This document shows, piece after piece, positions 20,099 to 32,166 of a stretch of DNA of 64,000 nt. The notes beneath the pieces were generated by a model that saw nothing but the letters and a program-made list of their open reading frames with translations, did no database searches and was not told where the DNA came from. The stretch lies in assembly GCA_963970005.1 (NCBI GenBank), contig CAXAMN010021362.1:365750-429749 (forward strand), written 5' to 3'. Each line of letters opens with the position of its first letter. The stretch's first letter is position 1. Both the position numbers and the translations under genes were made by a program. Source of the DNA: Durusdinium trenchii (taxonomy: Eukaryota; Sar; Dinophyceae; Suessiales; Symbiodiniaceae).

Positions 20099-21173
20099 AG
20101 GATGAGGATGGCGGCTTGAGGGTTTTCTCCAACTCCAGCAGTTCTGCTAGTTGCTGCAAGCTGGATCAGCTGGACACACCAACATAACATGGACAGGAAG
20201 CAAGTGATGAACATGAATGCGTTGGTTATCTACCTTGACCCCCCAAACCCAAAAATCGGGCGTTTGTCCCAGACAGGTCATCGTTGAACATGTTCGTTTT
20301 TACACGGGCCGAATCAGTGCGGCCGAATGTGTTCACGGGAGCCGAATCGGCTCTTGTATGTTCAAACTCCCCAGCTAAAGAGAACTTTCCATGAAAGTTT
20401 GCCTGCTGTTTTGCTCCCCATTTCATGATAGAAGGAAGTGGTGGTCAGCAGTAGCAGTTCATTACTGCAGATTTGGGGTGTGTGACTTAGCTGGTTTATC
20501 AGCTCCACAGCAGACGACCCAAGGACTTGTTGAAGGAGCACGCCTGGAACCTCAGAACCAGACAGCGTCGATCATCGGCTTGGCCTGGTAGACCACCCAA
20601 GCTTTGGTGACGAACACGGTGATGAGCATTGGCGCATATTGGCGCCATGTAGCTGTGTGGATATTTATGTGCAAAGGAGCAACTGACAAAATGATTGCTA
20701 GACTTATTTCGTCGCCGCATGACCCCCACCTGATGCTGAATCTATTTCCCTTTGAAGGTTCTGACCCTCATTTAGGGGGATTGCCTCTAATGGTACCGAA
20801 GCAGGGTTCTCATCGTTTCTTCGTTCAACCTCGGGCGACCTTGTGGGATTTGAATGACCCCAGAAGACAACGAGTGATGGGAACTTTGCTTTGTTGCAGG
20901 ATTCATTACTTACCTTTGATTACCCTCCTAATAGCCTCATGAGGGGTGTTGCTTCACATTCATGACTGAGATTTCCAGGCACCAAATGTTGCTCAATCTT
21001 TGTCAGCATGCGATCATGATGATGGAAGGTTCACCTCTTGATAGAATCCTACTTGATTGGGGTGAAGCTGCCATGGGCGTTGCAGCCTTCGCTTGCTTCA
21101 TGATTTGTTTCTGTTCCAGGTTCGAGGGGGACAGTTACCAGGCTTAGGGGTTAGAAGCTCTCAAATGTTCATT

Positions 21174-21275
21174 TTAGTGACTCAGTCATCAGAGTCATCA
21201 GAGAGCTCCTGGCTTAGTCATCAGCTTAGTCATCTCTAGCGTTAGAAGCTCTACATGTGACTTAGTCATCAGAGA
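21174..21275 (+). repeat. GTCATCAG minisatellite in the last intron
   Basis: Repeated (CTTA/GACTCA)GTCATCAG(AG) units with a duplicated GTTAGAAGCTCT. It sits just upstream of the terminal exon. Confidence 0.6.
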
Positions 21276-21353
21276 CACCTCATGATCATGCGAATGATGC
21301 CCTTTGGTCATGTCATGATCCAGGCACCTGGCTTTTCACCTGCCGTGGCTCAG

Positions 21354-21443
21354 GTGGACTTGTCCAGGCTTGGCGTCAGCGAAGAGTTCGCCCAGACCCT
21401 CCAAGCAGTCTATGAGGAGTCGCGGAGTCGGCAGTGGAGTTGA
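21354..21443 (+). CDS. Terminal exon of an unassigned gene
   Basis: VDLSRLGVSEEFAQTLQAVY then EESRSRQWS and TGA at 21,441-21,443. The acceptor is GGCTCAG after a pyrimidine-rich stretch. A convincing C-terminus; the gene probably includes the exons from 16.8 or 17.8 kb onward. Confidence 0.65.
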   Translation: MDLSRLGVSEEFAQTLQAVYEESRSRQWS

Positions 21444-22265
21444 TTTTAAGGGACGGTTGAAGAAAGATGTTCAGGGGCTGTGAACTTCAGTGCGAAGTGG
21501 TCGAAGTGCCGAATCTTAACATAATATGCTTGAGGAGGCGTATACTTTTTGGGGTGCATTAAATTATAGCATTTAGCTCCCACCTGATGGCTTTTCTGTC
21601 AGTGGTTTTACCATGCACGCCATCCCAACCACAGAGAGAGGTAGAGACCTCAGTGTGAGAAATACAAGACCGGCCCCGTCCACGAAGCGAAAAGAACCCG
21701 CGCACGTCGGTCGCCCGAACCAAAGAAAACATATAGAAAACAGCACCGTGTCGCGTGTGTGTGCGTCCGGTGCCGAGGTTTGGAGGGCAACATGTGGGTC
21801 AAGACCTGCTGGACTGCATTTTCGACTGCAGCTGCTGCGTGATGGTGCCCGGGCCGAGAACTCGGAAGCCCGTTCGGACCGAGTTCGGACCGGTGAGGGA
21901 CCGGGAAGGACCGAGAAAAGCGCGAGGAAGGATGGCATGGGCGAAAATGGAGGGGTGGACGTTGGGTGGAGCTTGAGGAATCATGTATGTTCATGTGCTG
22001 GAAGGCTTTTTGAAGCCTGAAAACCTGCAGCCGTGGTTGTCTCCGGATGTGGAACAGTTATTTTGCGTGGCACGGGCACGTGAGTTCTTTCAAAGAGCGG
22101 CCCATTCAGTGACTGGGAGCAAATTGGAATTCTTAGGTAAGTCACTGAATGGGGGCCCAACTCTTCGCATGTACTTGAGGGCCAAGTCCTGTGACCCGAT
22201 CCTCGATCATCGTCGCTGCCATCGCCGTTTTCGTCGCTGCGCGTGCCCTCACGGAGGCGTGGGAG
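21444..22265 (+). other. Probable intergenic or 5' region
   Basis: Lies between a terminal exon and a first exon. A GC-rich block near 21,780-21,920 is open in all frames and may hold an exon (LLRDGARAENSEARSDRVRT at 21,829-21,893). No TATA-like or recognisable promoter element can be claimed; dinoflagellate promoters lack a standard TATA box. Confidence 0.3.
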
Positions 22266-22352
22266 ATGACGTGTGCTGACACGTGTAGCCGGGCGATGGC
22301 CGGCAGCGGTGGCGGTGACAAGAAGAAGAAGGAGAAGGAAAGCTTGGTCCAG
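22266..22352 (+). CDS. First exon of the 22-26 kb gene
   Basis: ATG followed by 28 codons with a Lys run (GGGDKKKKEKESLVQ), ending CAG-GTGCCT. The upstream frame is open for a while (IVAAIAVFVAARALTEAWE), so an earlier start or a longer exon is possible. Confidence 0.5.
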
Positions 22353-25300
22353 GTGCCTCAGCAGGAGACCGTGGTTTGGAGTGATGTGAAAGACCTTCCC
22401 CAAAGCTTGACCTCCAAAATGATGCCACGTCACGTGGTGTTGTGTTTTACTTTTTTTAATCACCATTTCCTCGCACTTTCTTCACTTGCATGCAGGTACT
22501 GAATTACATATTCCTTCATAATATATATATAATATCTATAATATATATATATATACATATTTATATTTATATATATATATAAGATCAATCAGTTCCGGTG
22601 TGGGTTTGTGTAGTTCTCAGATGGTACAGGATTTCTTGTGTTTTTGTTTTTTTTGTTCACATTTGGGTCGGGTGATGGTGGATGTAGTTGGACGGGGTCA
22701 AAGAGTGCGTGCCTCCACAGGAGATGATGCCCGAGAGTTGGCCAACGGGAAGCTGGCTGCAACAGTTGCGTGAGCTGAGCGCTGAGGATTTGCAGATGGG
22801 GATGAGGAGCTCGAAATCCTTCATCAATATGGAGACTTGGATCCTCAAGTCCAGACGGAGATATTGTTCCTTAGGTCCTTCCTTCCTCTCAGCCTTGAAT
22901 ACTATATTGGTTATAAGTTATACATTTATAATATGTTTGTTTGTATGTCCTTTTTGAGTCCGACAGCAGACCAAGCAGATCAATGCATCGTCCTGCGGCG
23001 GTTCTAAGGAGAAGTTTGCCAAGTTCATTTTTGAGACACTCAGAGAGTCCAGTCGGGTCCGATATCAGGGTGTCATGATCTCACGGTATCTCACGCTGAG
23101 AGGTGATGTCATAGCTGATCTATGCTCATCAGTCTGACACTTATTTATGTATATACACTGGTAGTAGAAGGAGGAACCAAAAAACAAGATGATTCAAGAT
23201 GATTTTTAGATGGTAGTCCATTTAAACCACGGACCTTGGGGATTGTGCCATCTCCTCTCACCCCACCCCAAAAAGATTCTTTGGGAATTCGCCTTGGAAG
23301 GCCTGCATGGACATCCCGAGTCGCACGCACAGCGTGCCTGAAACTTGTGCAGTGGTAGCTACAGATGCGACCCCGCACGACGAATTTCATGTTCTCAGGG
23401 CCCAGAGCTCGGGTGACGTTGCACAAGACAGTTCCAACAAGAACTGAAAACGTTTGTGCGGCATTTGTGGTTGAGCCAAATGAGTTCACCGCACAAACAA
23501 AGGAAGAAATTTGGGAAGGACCAGGTCAAGCAGTTCGAGATGTGCGCGTGGCTGGGATCGTTTCATTGGGCTTTGCTTGGGAGATGCTGCTGAGTCAAAG
23601 GTTTTTGGAGTCGACATCGTTTGACCTGGATGTGGTGAGGTGTGAGTTTTGCCCTTCCAATGAAGGTCTTTCACTTCCTTATGGGGAACTTTGCCAAGTC
23701 AGGTGAGTTCGGCCAGTCTAACTTCAAATCACTCTAGATGGTTGACGGTCGGATTCCCGCATTTTTCCCAGGGCAATGTGCATTGGACAATGAATATGGA
23801 GAGAAAGGTGAAGATCTTCAGACTATATAGATGTTCCCAGTCCATTGACTCCTGAAGCACCAAATCAACTTGGCCTGGCTGTAGGGAGGGAAGTTATGCC
23901 GGACCTCCTTTTCCATGCCACCCTGCACAACATGTGTTTTTGGAGTTTGTTGGAGGGGACAATTGCAACAGACTGATAGGAGAGTTGCATGTGTCGTAAG
24001 GTGAAGCTTTTTGGCATCAATAGAAGTCCAAACTGTTCCAAACTTCATCTTCAACGCTCGAAAATGCTTCTAAGACATACGGTGCATGAATAGTATGTAT
24101 ATAATGTATAGAACCGAGAGCCCCCCCCACATAGTAGCAGTCTCGACCAACATCAACGCCCCCGGTCGCGCCGCTGGTGGAGTTCTCCCTCCGCAAATGC
24201 TGACACCGGCGGATGGCGCCGAGGGAGCAAATGAAGAGCGAAGGGCCAAAGATCGTGGAGAAGGACAAGCTGGACATTGATGATTTGCTGGCGAAGCTCC
24301 TGGATTTCAGAATGAATGTTTAAAATATGAAGATCTCACGTGAGAAACAACATGAAACATCATGATTCCATGTTGGTTCATTCAATTTGACATATTTAGT
24401 CAGTTTGATTCAAGTCCGAGGTCCAAGAAGGCCGACTTCAAGTCCTTCATCAAGTTGATCCGTGTGGTGACCGCTGCGGCCATGGCCAAGCATGGCGCCG
24501 CCATCCAAGAGAAGGGCCTAGAGACTCGGACGGCTTACCGTTTCAACGGTTCGGGGGTTCGGATGGAACGGGAAGCAGCTGAACGTTTAAGAGCTATAAT
24601 TATATACCAATTCATCACCTGTTGCTGGCTCTACACCAACGCACATGTGATGACTCCGTTTAAGAGCATTTGTATAATATTGAAAAGTCAGTGCCACAGC
24701 CTAAAACATCGGTACCAACTTAGTTGAGCATCCGTCAGAGCATCCGTTTTCAGGTCAACTGTCGACTTGTGGACGGTTGGACCGAGAACTCCCGGACGAG
24801 GACTCGTCCCATGTCCCACCATGTCACTGGGTTGCGATGCCCAAGATGCGAAAATACGGATGCGGCTGAAAGCGAGCTGACGCGCTGAAAGCGAAGGAGG
24901 AAGGGGGGAAGCTGAAGCTGATGGGAAGCGCCTTGTAGAAGCAATTGTAGGGAACTGTGGTAGGCTAGCGGCTGCAGTAGGGAGAACAAACCTTCAAATC
25001 TGGTGGCTTTGGGTGATTCCTGCATGTTGAGAATCCAATGACATCCAATGACTCCCTCGTCCACCAAGGATGCCATCGGCCTTGGCAAATGCGCCGAGGT
25101 CGGCAGAGCACGGCAGAGTACCAAGTGATACACGGTCCCACCGGAGGAGTTGGGCAAGTGAAGACGCTTCCTTCAAATCAAATGATATCTATCATTGGAA
25201 GTGGATGGCACCTGTTTCTCATCCGAAGTCGGGGCCATGCATGGGCCATGCCATCCACTTCTTCCACGATGATTTTGGGAAGCGTACCCAATGGAATGGA

Positions 25301-26347
25301 CTTTTGGCAAGAGGGCTGTTTTGATGTTGGTTCCCTCCATCACGATTTTGCTGTGCATTTGCTTCACCTCTCGCTGCTGCTGGGTTGTGGGGTGGCTTTT
25401 GGAGACACGACATCACGAGCGAACTTGAAAATCACTGGGCCTGCTCTCATCCATCATCAAGCATGCCAAGGTGGCGGTTGCTGACCATTTCAGCAGATTG
25501 CCCATCAGTTCTACGGCTAGTCGTATGTAATTAATTAGCGCTTTGATGAAGATAGCTCCAAGCGGCTTCTGAAAAGTGTGTAAGAACTGCCTAAAGGCAA
25601 ACAAGTCAAATTTGACTGCAGCAGCAACAAGGGCACCCAACTTGCGCGGCGAACATGTGCACTTCTCCGTGCAACCAAACGGAGTATTGGTTCCAAACGC
25701 AGGTCCTATGCGCTGGTGACATGAAGTATGAGCTGGATCAAAGTGGCCTGCACAAGTGCGTTGCTTGGCGATTCAAAGTCCGCTGTGAGGCCACCTTTTC
25801 ATGGCTGCTGGTGGCCTTCTCTCCGTTGCTCTCGAGGTTTCAATGACCGTGGCAATGGAGCTCTTTCCCTCCAAGGTTCAATAAGAAACCTTTGTGGATG
25901 ACCGAAGTGGTGCGAAGAATTTATACATGCAACTCCCCTGCAGGTGCAGGGTCGGTGCATGGGAAGGCTTCCCTGACCCTTGACCATCCGACAGCCCATG
26001 CAAGTGAAACGAAATGTGGAAGTTGCTTCAGGGTACCCGGAAGAGGCTTCGATACATTCTGACAATCCTTTGCAGTCCAGAGGTGTGCTTTCTTTTTTCA
26101 TGCTTTTCGTTTCATAGGACCTCTTCTTAACCAATATTGTACTGTAGTCAGATCTCCCTGATCTCCCCTATCGATTCTTAACTGATGGCTCAAGCCATCG
26201 GGCTGTGCGACAACCCATGTGTCTTCTCGCTCAGAACGGGACACGGCGCCGAGATCCGAGGTTTGGACCTGCCCCAAGGACCGGCACCACGGCGAAGAGA
26301 CACAGCTCGTGTTCCAACGTGGGAAGAAGAGACGAAGACTTTTGTAG
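22266..26347 (+). CDS. Multi-exon gene of unknown function, lysine-rich N-terminus and basic C-terminus
   Basis: First exon 22266-22352 (MTCADTCSRAMAGSGGGDKK then KKEKESLVQ, phase 0, GT donor). The next starts at 22688 after TGTAG (LDGVKECVPPQEMMPESWPT then GSWLQQLRELSAE). A third is 22967-23056 (QTKQINASSCGGSKEKFAKF then IFETLRESSR, phase 0). Further candidates are 23499-23560, 24236-24320 (KIVEKDKLDIDDLLAKLLDF), 24430-24530 (ADFKSFIKLIRVVTAAAMAK), 25445-25500 and 25700-25790 (KYELDQSGLHKCVAWRFKVR). The terminal exon is 26235-26347 (RDTAPRSEVWTCPKDRHHGE then ETQLVFQRGKKRRRLL and TAG). The KKRRRLL tail could act as a nuclear-targeting signal. No domain is recognised, so no function is assigned. 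The middle joins are unverified and two neighbouring genes are not excluded. Confidence 0.5.
22500..22585. repeat. AT-rich simple repeat
   Basis: (TA)n-like tract inside the first intron of the 22-26 kb gene. Similar tracts lie at 6,525-6,560, 16,965-16,982, 26,500-26,520, 35,119-35,136, 46,424-46,450, 48,268-48,286, 50,341-50,410 and 55,616-55,645. Confidence 0.8.
22967..23056 (+). CDS. Internal exon of the 22-26 kb gene
   Basis: QTKQINASSCGGSKEKFAKF then IFETLRESSR, exactly 30 codons between CGACAG and CGG-GTCCGA. Balanced composition and clean edges. Confidence 0.65.
25195..25265. repeat. Fold-back element of the GGAAGTGGATGGCA family
   Basis: GGAAGTGGATGGCA at 25,197-25,210 faces TGCCATCCACTTC at 25,249-25,261, a 13-bp inverted pair around a 38-base loop that itself holds CCATGCATGG. 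Located in a presumed intron. Confidence 0.6.
26235..26347 (+). CDS. Terminal exon of the 22-26 kb gene
   Basis: RDTAPRSEVWTCPKDRHHGE then ETQLVFQRGKKRRRLL and stop TAG at 26,345-26,347, after the acceptor CGCTCAG. Ends in a basic cluster. Confidence 0.6.
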
Positions 26348-26627
26348 AATGTCTCACAAATTAGTGATTTGCTTTAAATACAGGGGAAGACTAGGAACTT
26401 GTGAGAAGAGACAAGAATCACAAGAATACAATTCAATACATATTGTGTCAAGTTGTGATGTATATAGAGCGCTTTTCGCATGAGAATACTGTTTGGGACA
26501 TATAATATATATATATATAATGATGCAGAATCACAGTTTCTATTGCAATGTGTTCAGCAATGTCAACACGCTCCGGTTTGACAGTGAACATTCTTGTCAC
26601 ATCATCAGCGCAGGGGCTTGCAGAACC

Positions 26628-26867
26628 ATGGCCATTCGTTTGGACAGAAGCCAAACGATCGAGCTGCTGAACCAGCTTGATGTAAGCCAAAGTTTCATGC
26701 GACGCATGCAAAGCATGGGGCAGGACCATCTTCCAGATCAATTCCAAGCTGTGAGCTTCGACATTCCCAAGGAATCCGAGAAGGCAAAAAACGTCCGAGA
26801 AGGCGTCGAAAGTAGATTAGGACATGTTAGACTTGTTAAGACAGTGGTTGAACACCTAGAGAGGTAA
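26628..26867 (+). CDS. Intron-free small open frame, function unknown
   Basis: ATG at 26,628 opens MAIRLDRSQTIELLNQLDVS, then QSFMRRMQSMGQDHLPDQFQ, AVSFDIPKESEKAKNVREGV and ESRLGHVRLVKTVVEHLER, with stop at 26,865-26,867. At 79 residues it has the composition of a soluble helical protein and no low-complexity bias. It could be a complete small gene or the first or last exon of a longer one. No family recognised. Confidence 0.5.
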   Translation: MAIRLDRSQTIELLNQLDVSQSFMRRMQSMGQDHLPDQFQAVSFDIPKESEKAKNVREGVESRLGHVRLVKTVVEHLER

Positions 26868-27183
26868 TTGGAAGTATGTTGAAGCCAGGAAGTTGGATTT
26901 TTCCCTTGGAAGTGGCAGGCGGTAGCAGCAATAAACACGCTTCGGTCGTGTAGATCAACGAGTGACTTCGAGCTTCGAGTGCCGGTAACAACGAAATGGC
27001 CTCACCCACCACATCATAAACAGTGAAAAACACAAATTTGGGAAACAAAACAGTTAAAAGGAAAGACATAGTTATAAAAACACACACACAATTGAAACAA
27101 AAAACTACAGTAACACATATTCCTTATCTACATCACCCACCGGGTCCGAACGGTTTTCCTGGACCGTGTTTGGTTTTTCGCAG

Positions 27184-27265
27184 GTCTTCGGCTCCATGAG
27201 CGAGGCAGACAGCGCAGGGGAGGCGGCATTGAAAGACGCAGAGACCGATCCCAAGAAGTACGATG
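27184..27265 (+). CDS. Candidate first exon of an unassigned gene
   Basis: VFGSMSEADSAGEAALKDAE then TDPKKYDAGI after a CGCAG acceptor. It may begin at the internal Met (MSEADSAG). The frame closes right after ATCGGATGAGG, so a GA donor (G then GATGAG) is the likely exit. Confidence 0.45.
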
Positions 27266-27811
27266 CTGGGATCGGATGAGGTACGAAGCGAGGTGTGGCT
27301 GCGAGCGTGAGCGAGGAGGTGGTTTCTCAGTGGATAGACATGAATAGACTGATAGACCGGATTGTGAACCGACGGGTAGAACGGAGACCTTGGATCCTTA
27401 ACTGAGATTGACGGAGATCCACACATTTCAAAGTGGATAGGCCAAGAGGATCCAAGACCCCAAACCGAGTTCAAGTGAGATCAACCGAGTCCATGGATAG
27501 ACCGATGGATTTTACCAATGAATTGTTTCTCATGGATGACTCAATGGCAGAGCGTTTGGGATTGAGGGATCCTCATGCGAGATAGACTGAGAGGTGGAAA
27601 AAAAGTTAACCCTCTATTTCCATAGGGAAACTGATGGGGTCAGAGACTGAGAGATGTCATCAGGATGTATCACTTTTCTTCTCCGCTGAGGGCACGAGAT
27701 GATGGAGGACACGTAGACCGTATATGAAAGTCAATGCTGAGGGTCCCTTAAACAAGGAATGTGCTTAAGAGCCACCAGGAATATCCAGGAATCGCCAGGA
27801 ATCACCCACCA

Positions 27812-28010
27812 AAAAAGCCAGTGTTCCAAGAGCTTGCTCGCTCCGGACCGCCGGACCTCTCAGGAGAAGACCTCGACTTATGCGAAGCTGAAGAAGTTGG
27901 TTTTCCATTTTCATCCCGCCTACACCGAGGCGAGCGAAACATGTGAAGCCAATGGCCGGACACCGGTCCGGAACTCGTTCGTGTTGTCCGGATTCGACAA
28001 GCTGTATTCA
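27812..28010 (+). CDS. Coding stretch, frame unresolved
   Basis: Two overlapping plausible readings: FQELARSGPPDLSGEDLDLC and KKLVFHFHPAYTEASETCEA, each longer than expected by chance and with ordinary composition. Probably one exon whose true frame cannot be fixed without transcripts. Confidence 0.4.
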
Positions 28011-28197
28011 GGCTGGGGTCAAATATCATATTGATTATATATCTATTTTGCTTGCGTTTCTTCCACAATATTATATCACCCTCCCAAGAACTAGCATGAA
28101 CCCTGGAAATCCTGAAAACTATTCCAATTCCAAGGCGACTCCTGGAATCCTGGTATGTTTTTATTTTGGGGGGACCCGGAGTGCGTGCTCCGTGTAG

Positions 28198-28300
28198 GTG
28201 TTGCCCAACCGCACACCGTGCGTCCTTACGAGGCTCCAATGAAGCTTCTTCAAATGAATCTGGGCGGCATCTTACCAGGGAAGAAGAACCTGCAATGGTT
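28198..28300 (+). CDS. Candidate exon, unassigned
   Basis: VAQPHTVRPYEAPMKLLQMN then LGGILPGKKNLQWLEP after TGTAG. Good composition, unknown family. The donor is not certain. Confidence 0.45.
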
Positions 28301-28589
28301 GGAACCACGTGGAAACCATGGATCCAGGCTGGCGAACACAAAGTTTCTTCAGCGCAACAGGCCCCTTTGACTTTCGGAAAACCATGCAGACCTCATGGCG
28401 AACCTCGGCAATCCCAGCCATTTGACGTTTGAACTTCGGTGAGACTTAGGCAGGAGAGATCGAGACATATCCCCGTTCCATTCAACCTAGGGCCAGGTGC
28501 ATCCATGGACCGCATGTCATGCGGAACGTTTTTTGGGTCGGGTGATTGGCGCAAAACCAAGGGTGTGTGTGTGTGTGCGCCATCCTATG

Positions 28590-28775
28590 CGACTAAGATT
28601 GGGGAGGCTGGGCGTGAAAATCCCGGACTGGTGCTATTCCGGCGTAGACAGGAATAGCACCACAGTGCTGGGCGACGATCTTCCTCATGCCTTTCGCTAC
28701 CACGGGAAGTGCCGCACCACGGTCTTTGAGGCGCGGCCTTTTTGGCGATCCAGTCAGACTTACCGCAATAGAGAC
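28590..28775 (+). CDS. Candidate exon, unassigned
   Basis: One frame reads RLGRLGVKIPDWCYSGVDRN, STTVLGDDLPHAFRYHGKCR and TTVFEARPFWRSSQTYRNRD through to a TACCAG-GATCAT edge. Rich in aromatic residues, Cys and His with no repeats, so probably coding. An acceptor at GTAGACAG (28,643-28,650) may make the real exon shorter. Confidence 0.5.
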
Positions 28776-29597
28776 ATACCAGGATCATCCTGTCTGGGTG
28801 TTCTGGCTGGACATGTACACATCTATATAATAATATTACATAATATTATATAATGCACATCACATCGCATGACTCTTGAGATGGGTCAAGCGCTTGCGCT
28901 TTGAATGGAGCCTTTGGAGCCAGTCAAACAAACTTGAACATGTGGGACGTGCTTCTTGGTTTTGCTGGAGGGAGGGGCTTCTTGTTTGTCGGAAGGCGGC
29001 CCAGGTGTTGGACCGCACATGGACATGCGGACACACTTGCAGTGGATGAAACCCGGTGCTCGGGTTGCCGACATGCTCAGATATGTTTGGAAAGACATGT
29101 CAATATCAAGTAAATTGTAATATGTTAGATGTCCCTCCGCTTGTCCAACCTGTCCCCATCGACAGCTCACACCCTTCAGATTGGAACAAACGTCATTGTC
29201 CTCTCAATCATGCGCGCACCGCTTCATGTTCAATTTGTAAACTGAAACTAGGAAGGCCCTGGGAGCTTTTGCCAAGCCATCAAAAGTTTGTATGCTCCTC
29301 AGTGGGAGTCCCCGAAGGCCTCGCCAAACCCATTGTATCTCAACCATCATTTCACCAGAAAACCGGCTCATGGTTGTGGCTCTCAGGGGGCCAAGTGTTT
29401 GTTCGTTTTCTTTTCTAAGGAGCCTACTCGTGGCGCACCCGGCTGCCCCATGTCATAGTCATTCGTTTGGACCTTGTTGAATTCAAAGAACATTAATGGA
29501 TTATATGTTGAATTCCACGAACTCGATCGAACGATGGATGAGTGGAATGAGGAATTCAGTCTTCAAACTCGGCTGTGCCGTTCGCATGAGAGCGACC

Positions 29598-29745
29598 CGG
29601 TCCCGACGGGGCACCGGAGGCCGAAGAGCGTGTCGTCTTCGCCGGGACCCACGACCACATCCCGACGGGGGAACTGGTGAAGATCGAGCGATTGCCCTCG
29701 GGCTCCACCTGGCTGGGCATGAAGAAGAGCCTCGGCCGAAGGACT
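29598..29745 (+). CDS. Exon of an unassigned gene
   Basis: RPGPDGAPEAEERVVFAGTH, then DHIPTGELVKIERLPSGSTW and LGMKKSL, in a frame that lacks a nearby ATG. Two other open frames across it are shadows. Probably joins the exons at 30139 and 30636. Confidence 0.55.
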
Positions 29746-30138
29746 GGCAGAAGGACGAAGAAGGATGTGTTTCATATTGTTTCATTGTGTTTCTCTTCCT
29801 TTTGTTGGGACGTTTGCCTTGAAAAGGCTTGAGGCTTGAGAGCAAGGAGGAAGATCTCCCTGAAGCCGCGCAATTTTCGGTTGAACGCACCAGGGTCACA
29901 GGGCACAGCCGGCTAAAAATGGAATCCGCAATCCCCTGGCAAGACCTGAAGGAAACTGATTGTTAAGCTAAGGCAAACTAAAAAAATGCAACATATTCTC
30001 GTGTATTTTCTTTCAGTGTTGCAATCCTTCTTGACAGGAAAAAGTCGACATCCTCAGACTGCTGAACCCCAAAAGAAACACCAGGCCACCATGTGCAATA
30101 GGGCGGAGCGTTTGTCCTTCTCTCCTTCTGTAGCCTAG

Positions 30139-30234
30139 GAAGCTGGACAAGGACCAGATCCAAGTGAAGTATTTGGGCAAAGCCTATGTCGTCGCCCAGC
30201 GGGATTTGCACCGGGAGCCCTTGGCCAAGATCAA
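30139..30234 (+). CDS. Exon of an unassigned gene
   Basis: KLDKDQIQVKYLGKAYVVAQ then RDLHREPLAKIK between CCTAGG and AAG-GTGGAA. Clear coding character, no domain recognised. Confidence 0.6.
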
Positions 30235-30633
30235 GGTGGAACGGACCGGGGGCTGTTCGTTCCAGGCGGCCAGGCTGTTCTCGTGTTGCGGCGAATTGGC
30301 ATGGTGCTCAATGGTGCTAAAAAGCCTTGGGATGGAAGCTTCTAGCATGAGAACAGAGCGTTCGAGGATCCAATCCCACTCCAAGCATCTCCGATCAGAA
30401 CCATGCAAATAAAGGTGGATTTCTTTCATGTACAGTATATGTATTGCGTACACAATGTGACACATATAATATCACACAGTTTCACATGACTCTTTTTCAA
30501 TGATACTGTAATAGTATCATTACAATATTGCAGTACATTATATAATGTAAACAATGAAATGATAACCGCCCTATACTAAACTGAGGCATTATTATGCCAT
30601 ATGCCCGTATACGCCAGCCTCCATGTTCTGCAG

Positions 30634-30732
30634 GTGGATGAGGCAGTTCAGCAGTGGATGCGCAGCACTGGAGACACCATTGAGATCTCCTCCGAAACGG
30701 CCTTGCATGACCCCAGCCACAAGCAGCACAAG
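30634..30732 (+). CDS. Exon of an unassigned gene
   Basis: VDEAVQQWMRSTGDTIEISS then ETALHDPSHKQHK, from CTGCAG to AAG followed by GATACG, a possible GA donor in phase 0. Probably the same gene as the two exons upstream. Confidence 0.6.
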
Positions 30733-32097
30733 GATACGTTGCTTCGGATGGAAGGTGGAAGGACCGTTTGTGTGATTCGTTTCTGCATCCAAGTTGGCTT
30801 TAGGGTGCTCAGGGTCTTAGTTTTTTATTTTCAGGCCGTTGGCTTTTTCAGGCGATCAGGGTCAATCCTGGTGTTGAGTGCTTGGCTTTTGCAAGGGGTA
30901 CATTGGTTTATTGACACACTGGTAGACCGCGTCAAACTCTGAGACGCGTGTGGCTAATAGCACCCCTTGATGGAGATGTAAACATTTGTCGAAGTTGTAG
31001 GATGGGTATCCACCAGTGGAGGTGACATTTCAGGAGGCCCTAGGAGGCCCGTTTTTTGCCCTGCCAGCTGCCAACGCAACAACCTAAGTTAGTGTTGCTC
31101 AGTCTTTTGCGGGGTGAGAGCCTTCAGGCCCCGGCCTCTAATTGCCTTCTAAGCGGCTGGCCATTTTGAGGGATTGACTTACTTGCAGGGGGGATCCCGA
31201 GCCCGAGAGCTTCACTTGATGGTCCCTGCGAAGCTGAGGCTGTGGTTTCCAGTGTCCTCGGCGGAGAAGGAGAGCCGTAGCTGGGTAGGGCAGAAGAAAA
31301 ACATGTCAAGGAATATGGATGAACAATGATGAACATGGGGGTTCTGGGAAGTGTGCAACCCATAATATTTCACGTCTCAAATTTTGGACACTTGGATTAT
31401 TGAACAATTTCGCCGACTCTGGAGCTTCATGACATCGCCTTGGCTGACCGTTTCCAAATCCTAATGTGTTGACCTTCAGACATTTCTCGAATATGCATAC
31501 AGCTGCCGGTACAAAGTACGTATGTTGACATTTGGGCTCCACTTGGACTACGCGTTGACTCCATGTTTGGGACTGCCTGCTTCAGGAGAAGAACAAGACA
31601 GAGTGAAGCTTTGATGTTCTGGAATCATGATGGCAGGAGTTCCCTTCTAGCGATTCTAGCGCCTTCACTTAGCTATCGAGCTTTTTCCCGACGATTCGGG
31701 GAGCTGATCGAGGATGGCAGAAAAGGTCAAGGGTGGCGGCTCCGCCGAAGGTCGGCCCTTACTTTAAAGATCTTTAAAGCAAGCCACGGTACCTGGTGGA
31801 TACGTTCCTGCACATGTTGGCATGGTGTGATATATTATACTTTTCAGATATGAGTACGCCCGCGTGCTTATTCTACAGTCGCTGAACTGTTTGTTGCTGA
31901 TATCTACTTCGGAAATTGAGTTTTGGAACCAGAGAGAGGCCAGAGATTCAGATATTCTAAGTGTTTGTTCGCATAGTTACGTCAACTCTGACTTGAAATA
32001 TCCAGAGAAACGGTCCTATTTTGTTTGGCCAGCATCCATCATTGGATTCATTGGATTAGACATGACAAGTGCATGAGTCAGTAGGGCCTGGATTCCG

Positions 32098-32166
32098 GAG
32101 AGTCCCATCTCGGCCGGTCGACGTCCTTCTTCGTCCGGGTCAAACGTGGGGAGAAGACGTTGGAGG
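32098..32166 (+). CDS. Candidate exon
   Basis: ESHLGRSTSFFVRVKRGEKT then LE between CCGGAG and GAG-GTGACT. Short but cleanly bordered. A possible start-type exon (MAEKVKGGGSAEGRPLL) lies at 31,714-31,764. Confidence 0.45.

Noticed and set aside
24236-24325. KLDIDDLLAKLLDF as the start of a PP1-type phosphatase
   Set aside because: The short match to the PP1 N-terminus is suggestive, but none of the phosphatase core motifs (GDxHG, GDxVDRG, GNHE) follow in neighbouring exons.
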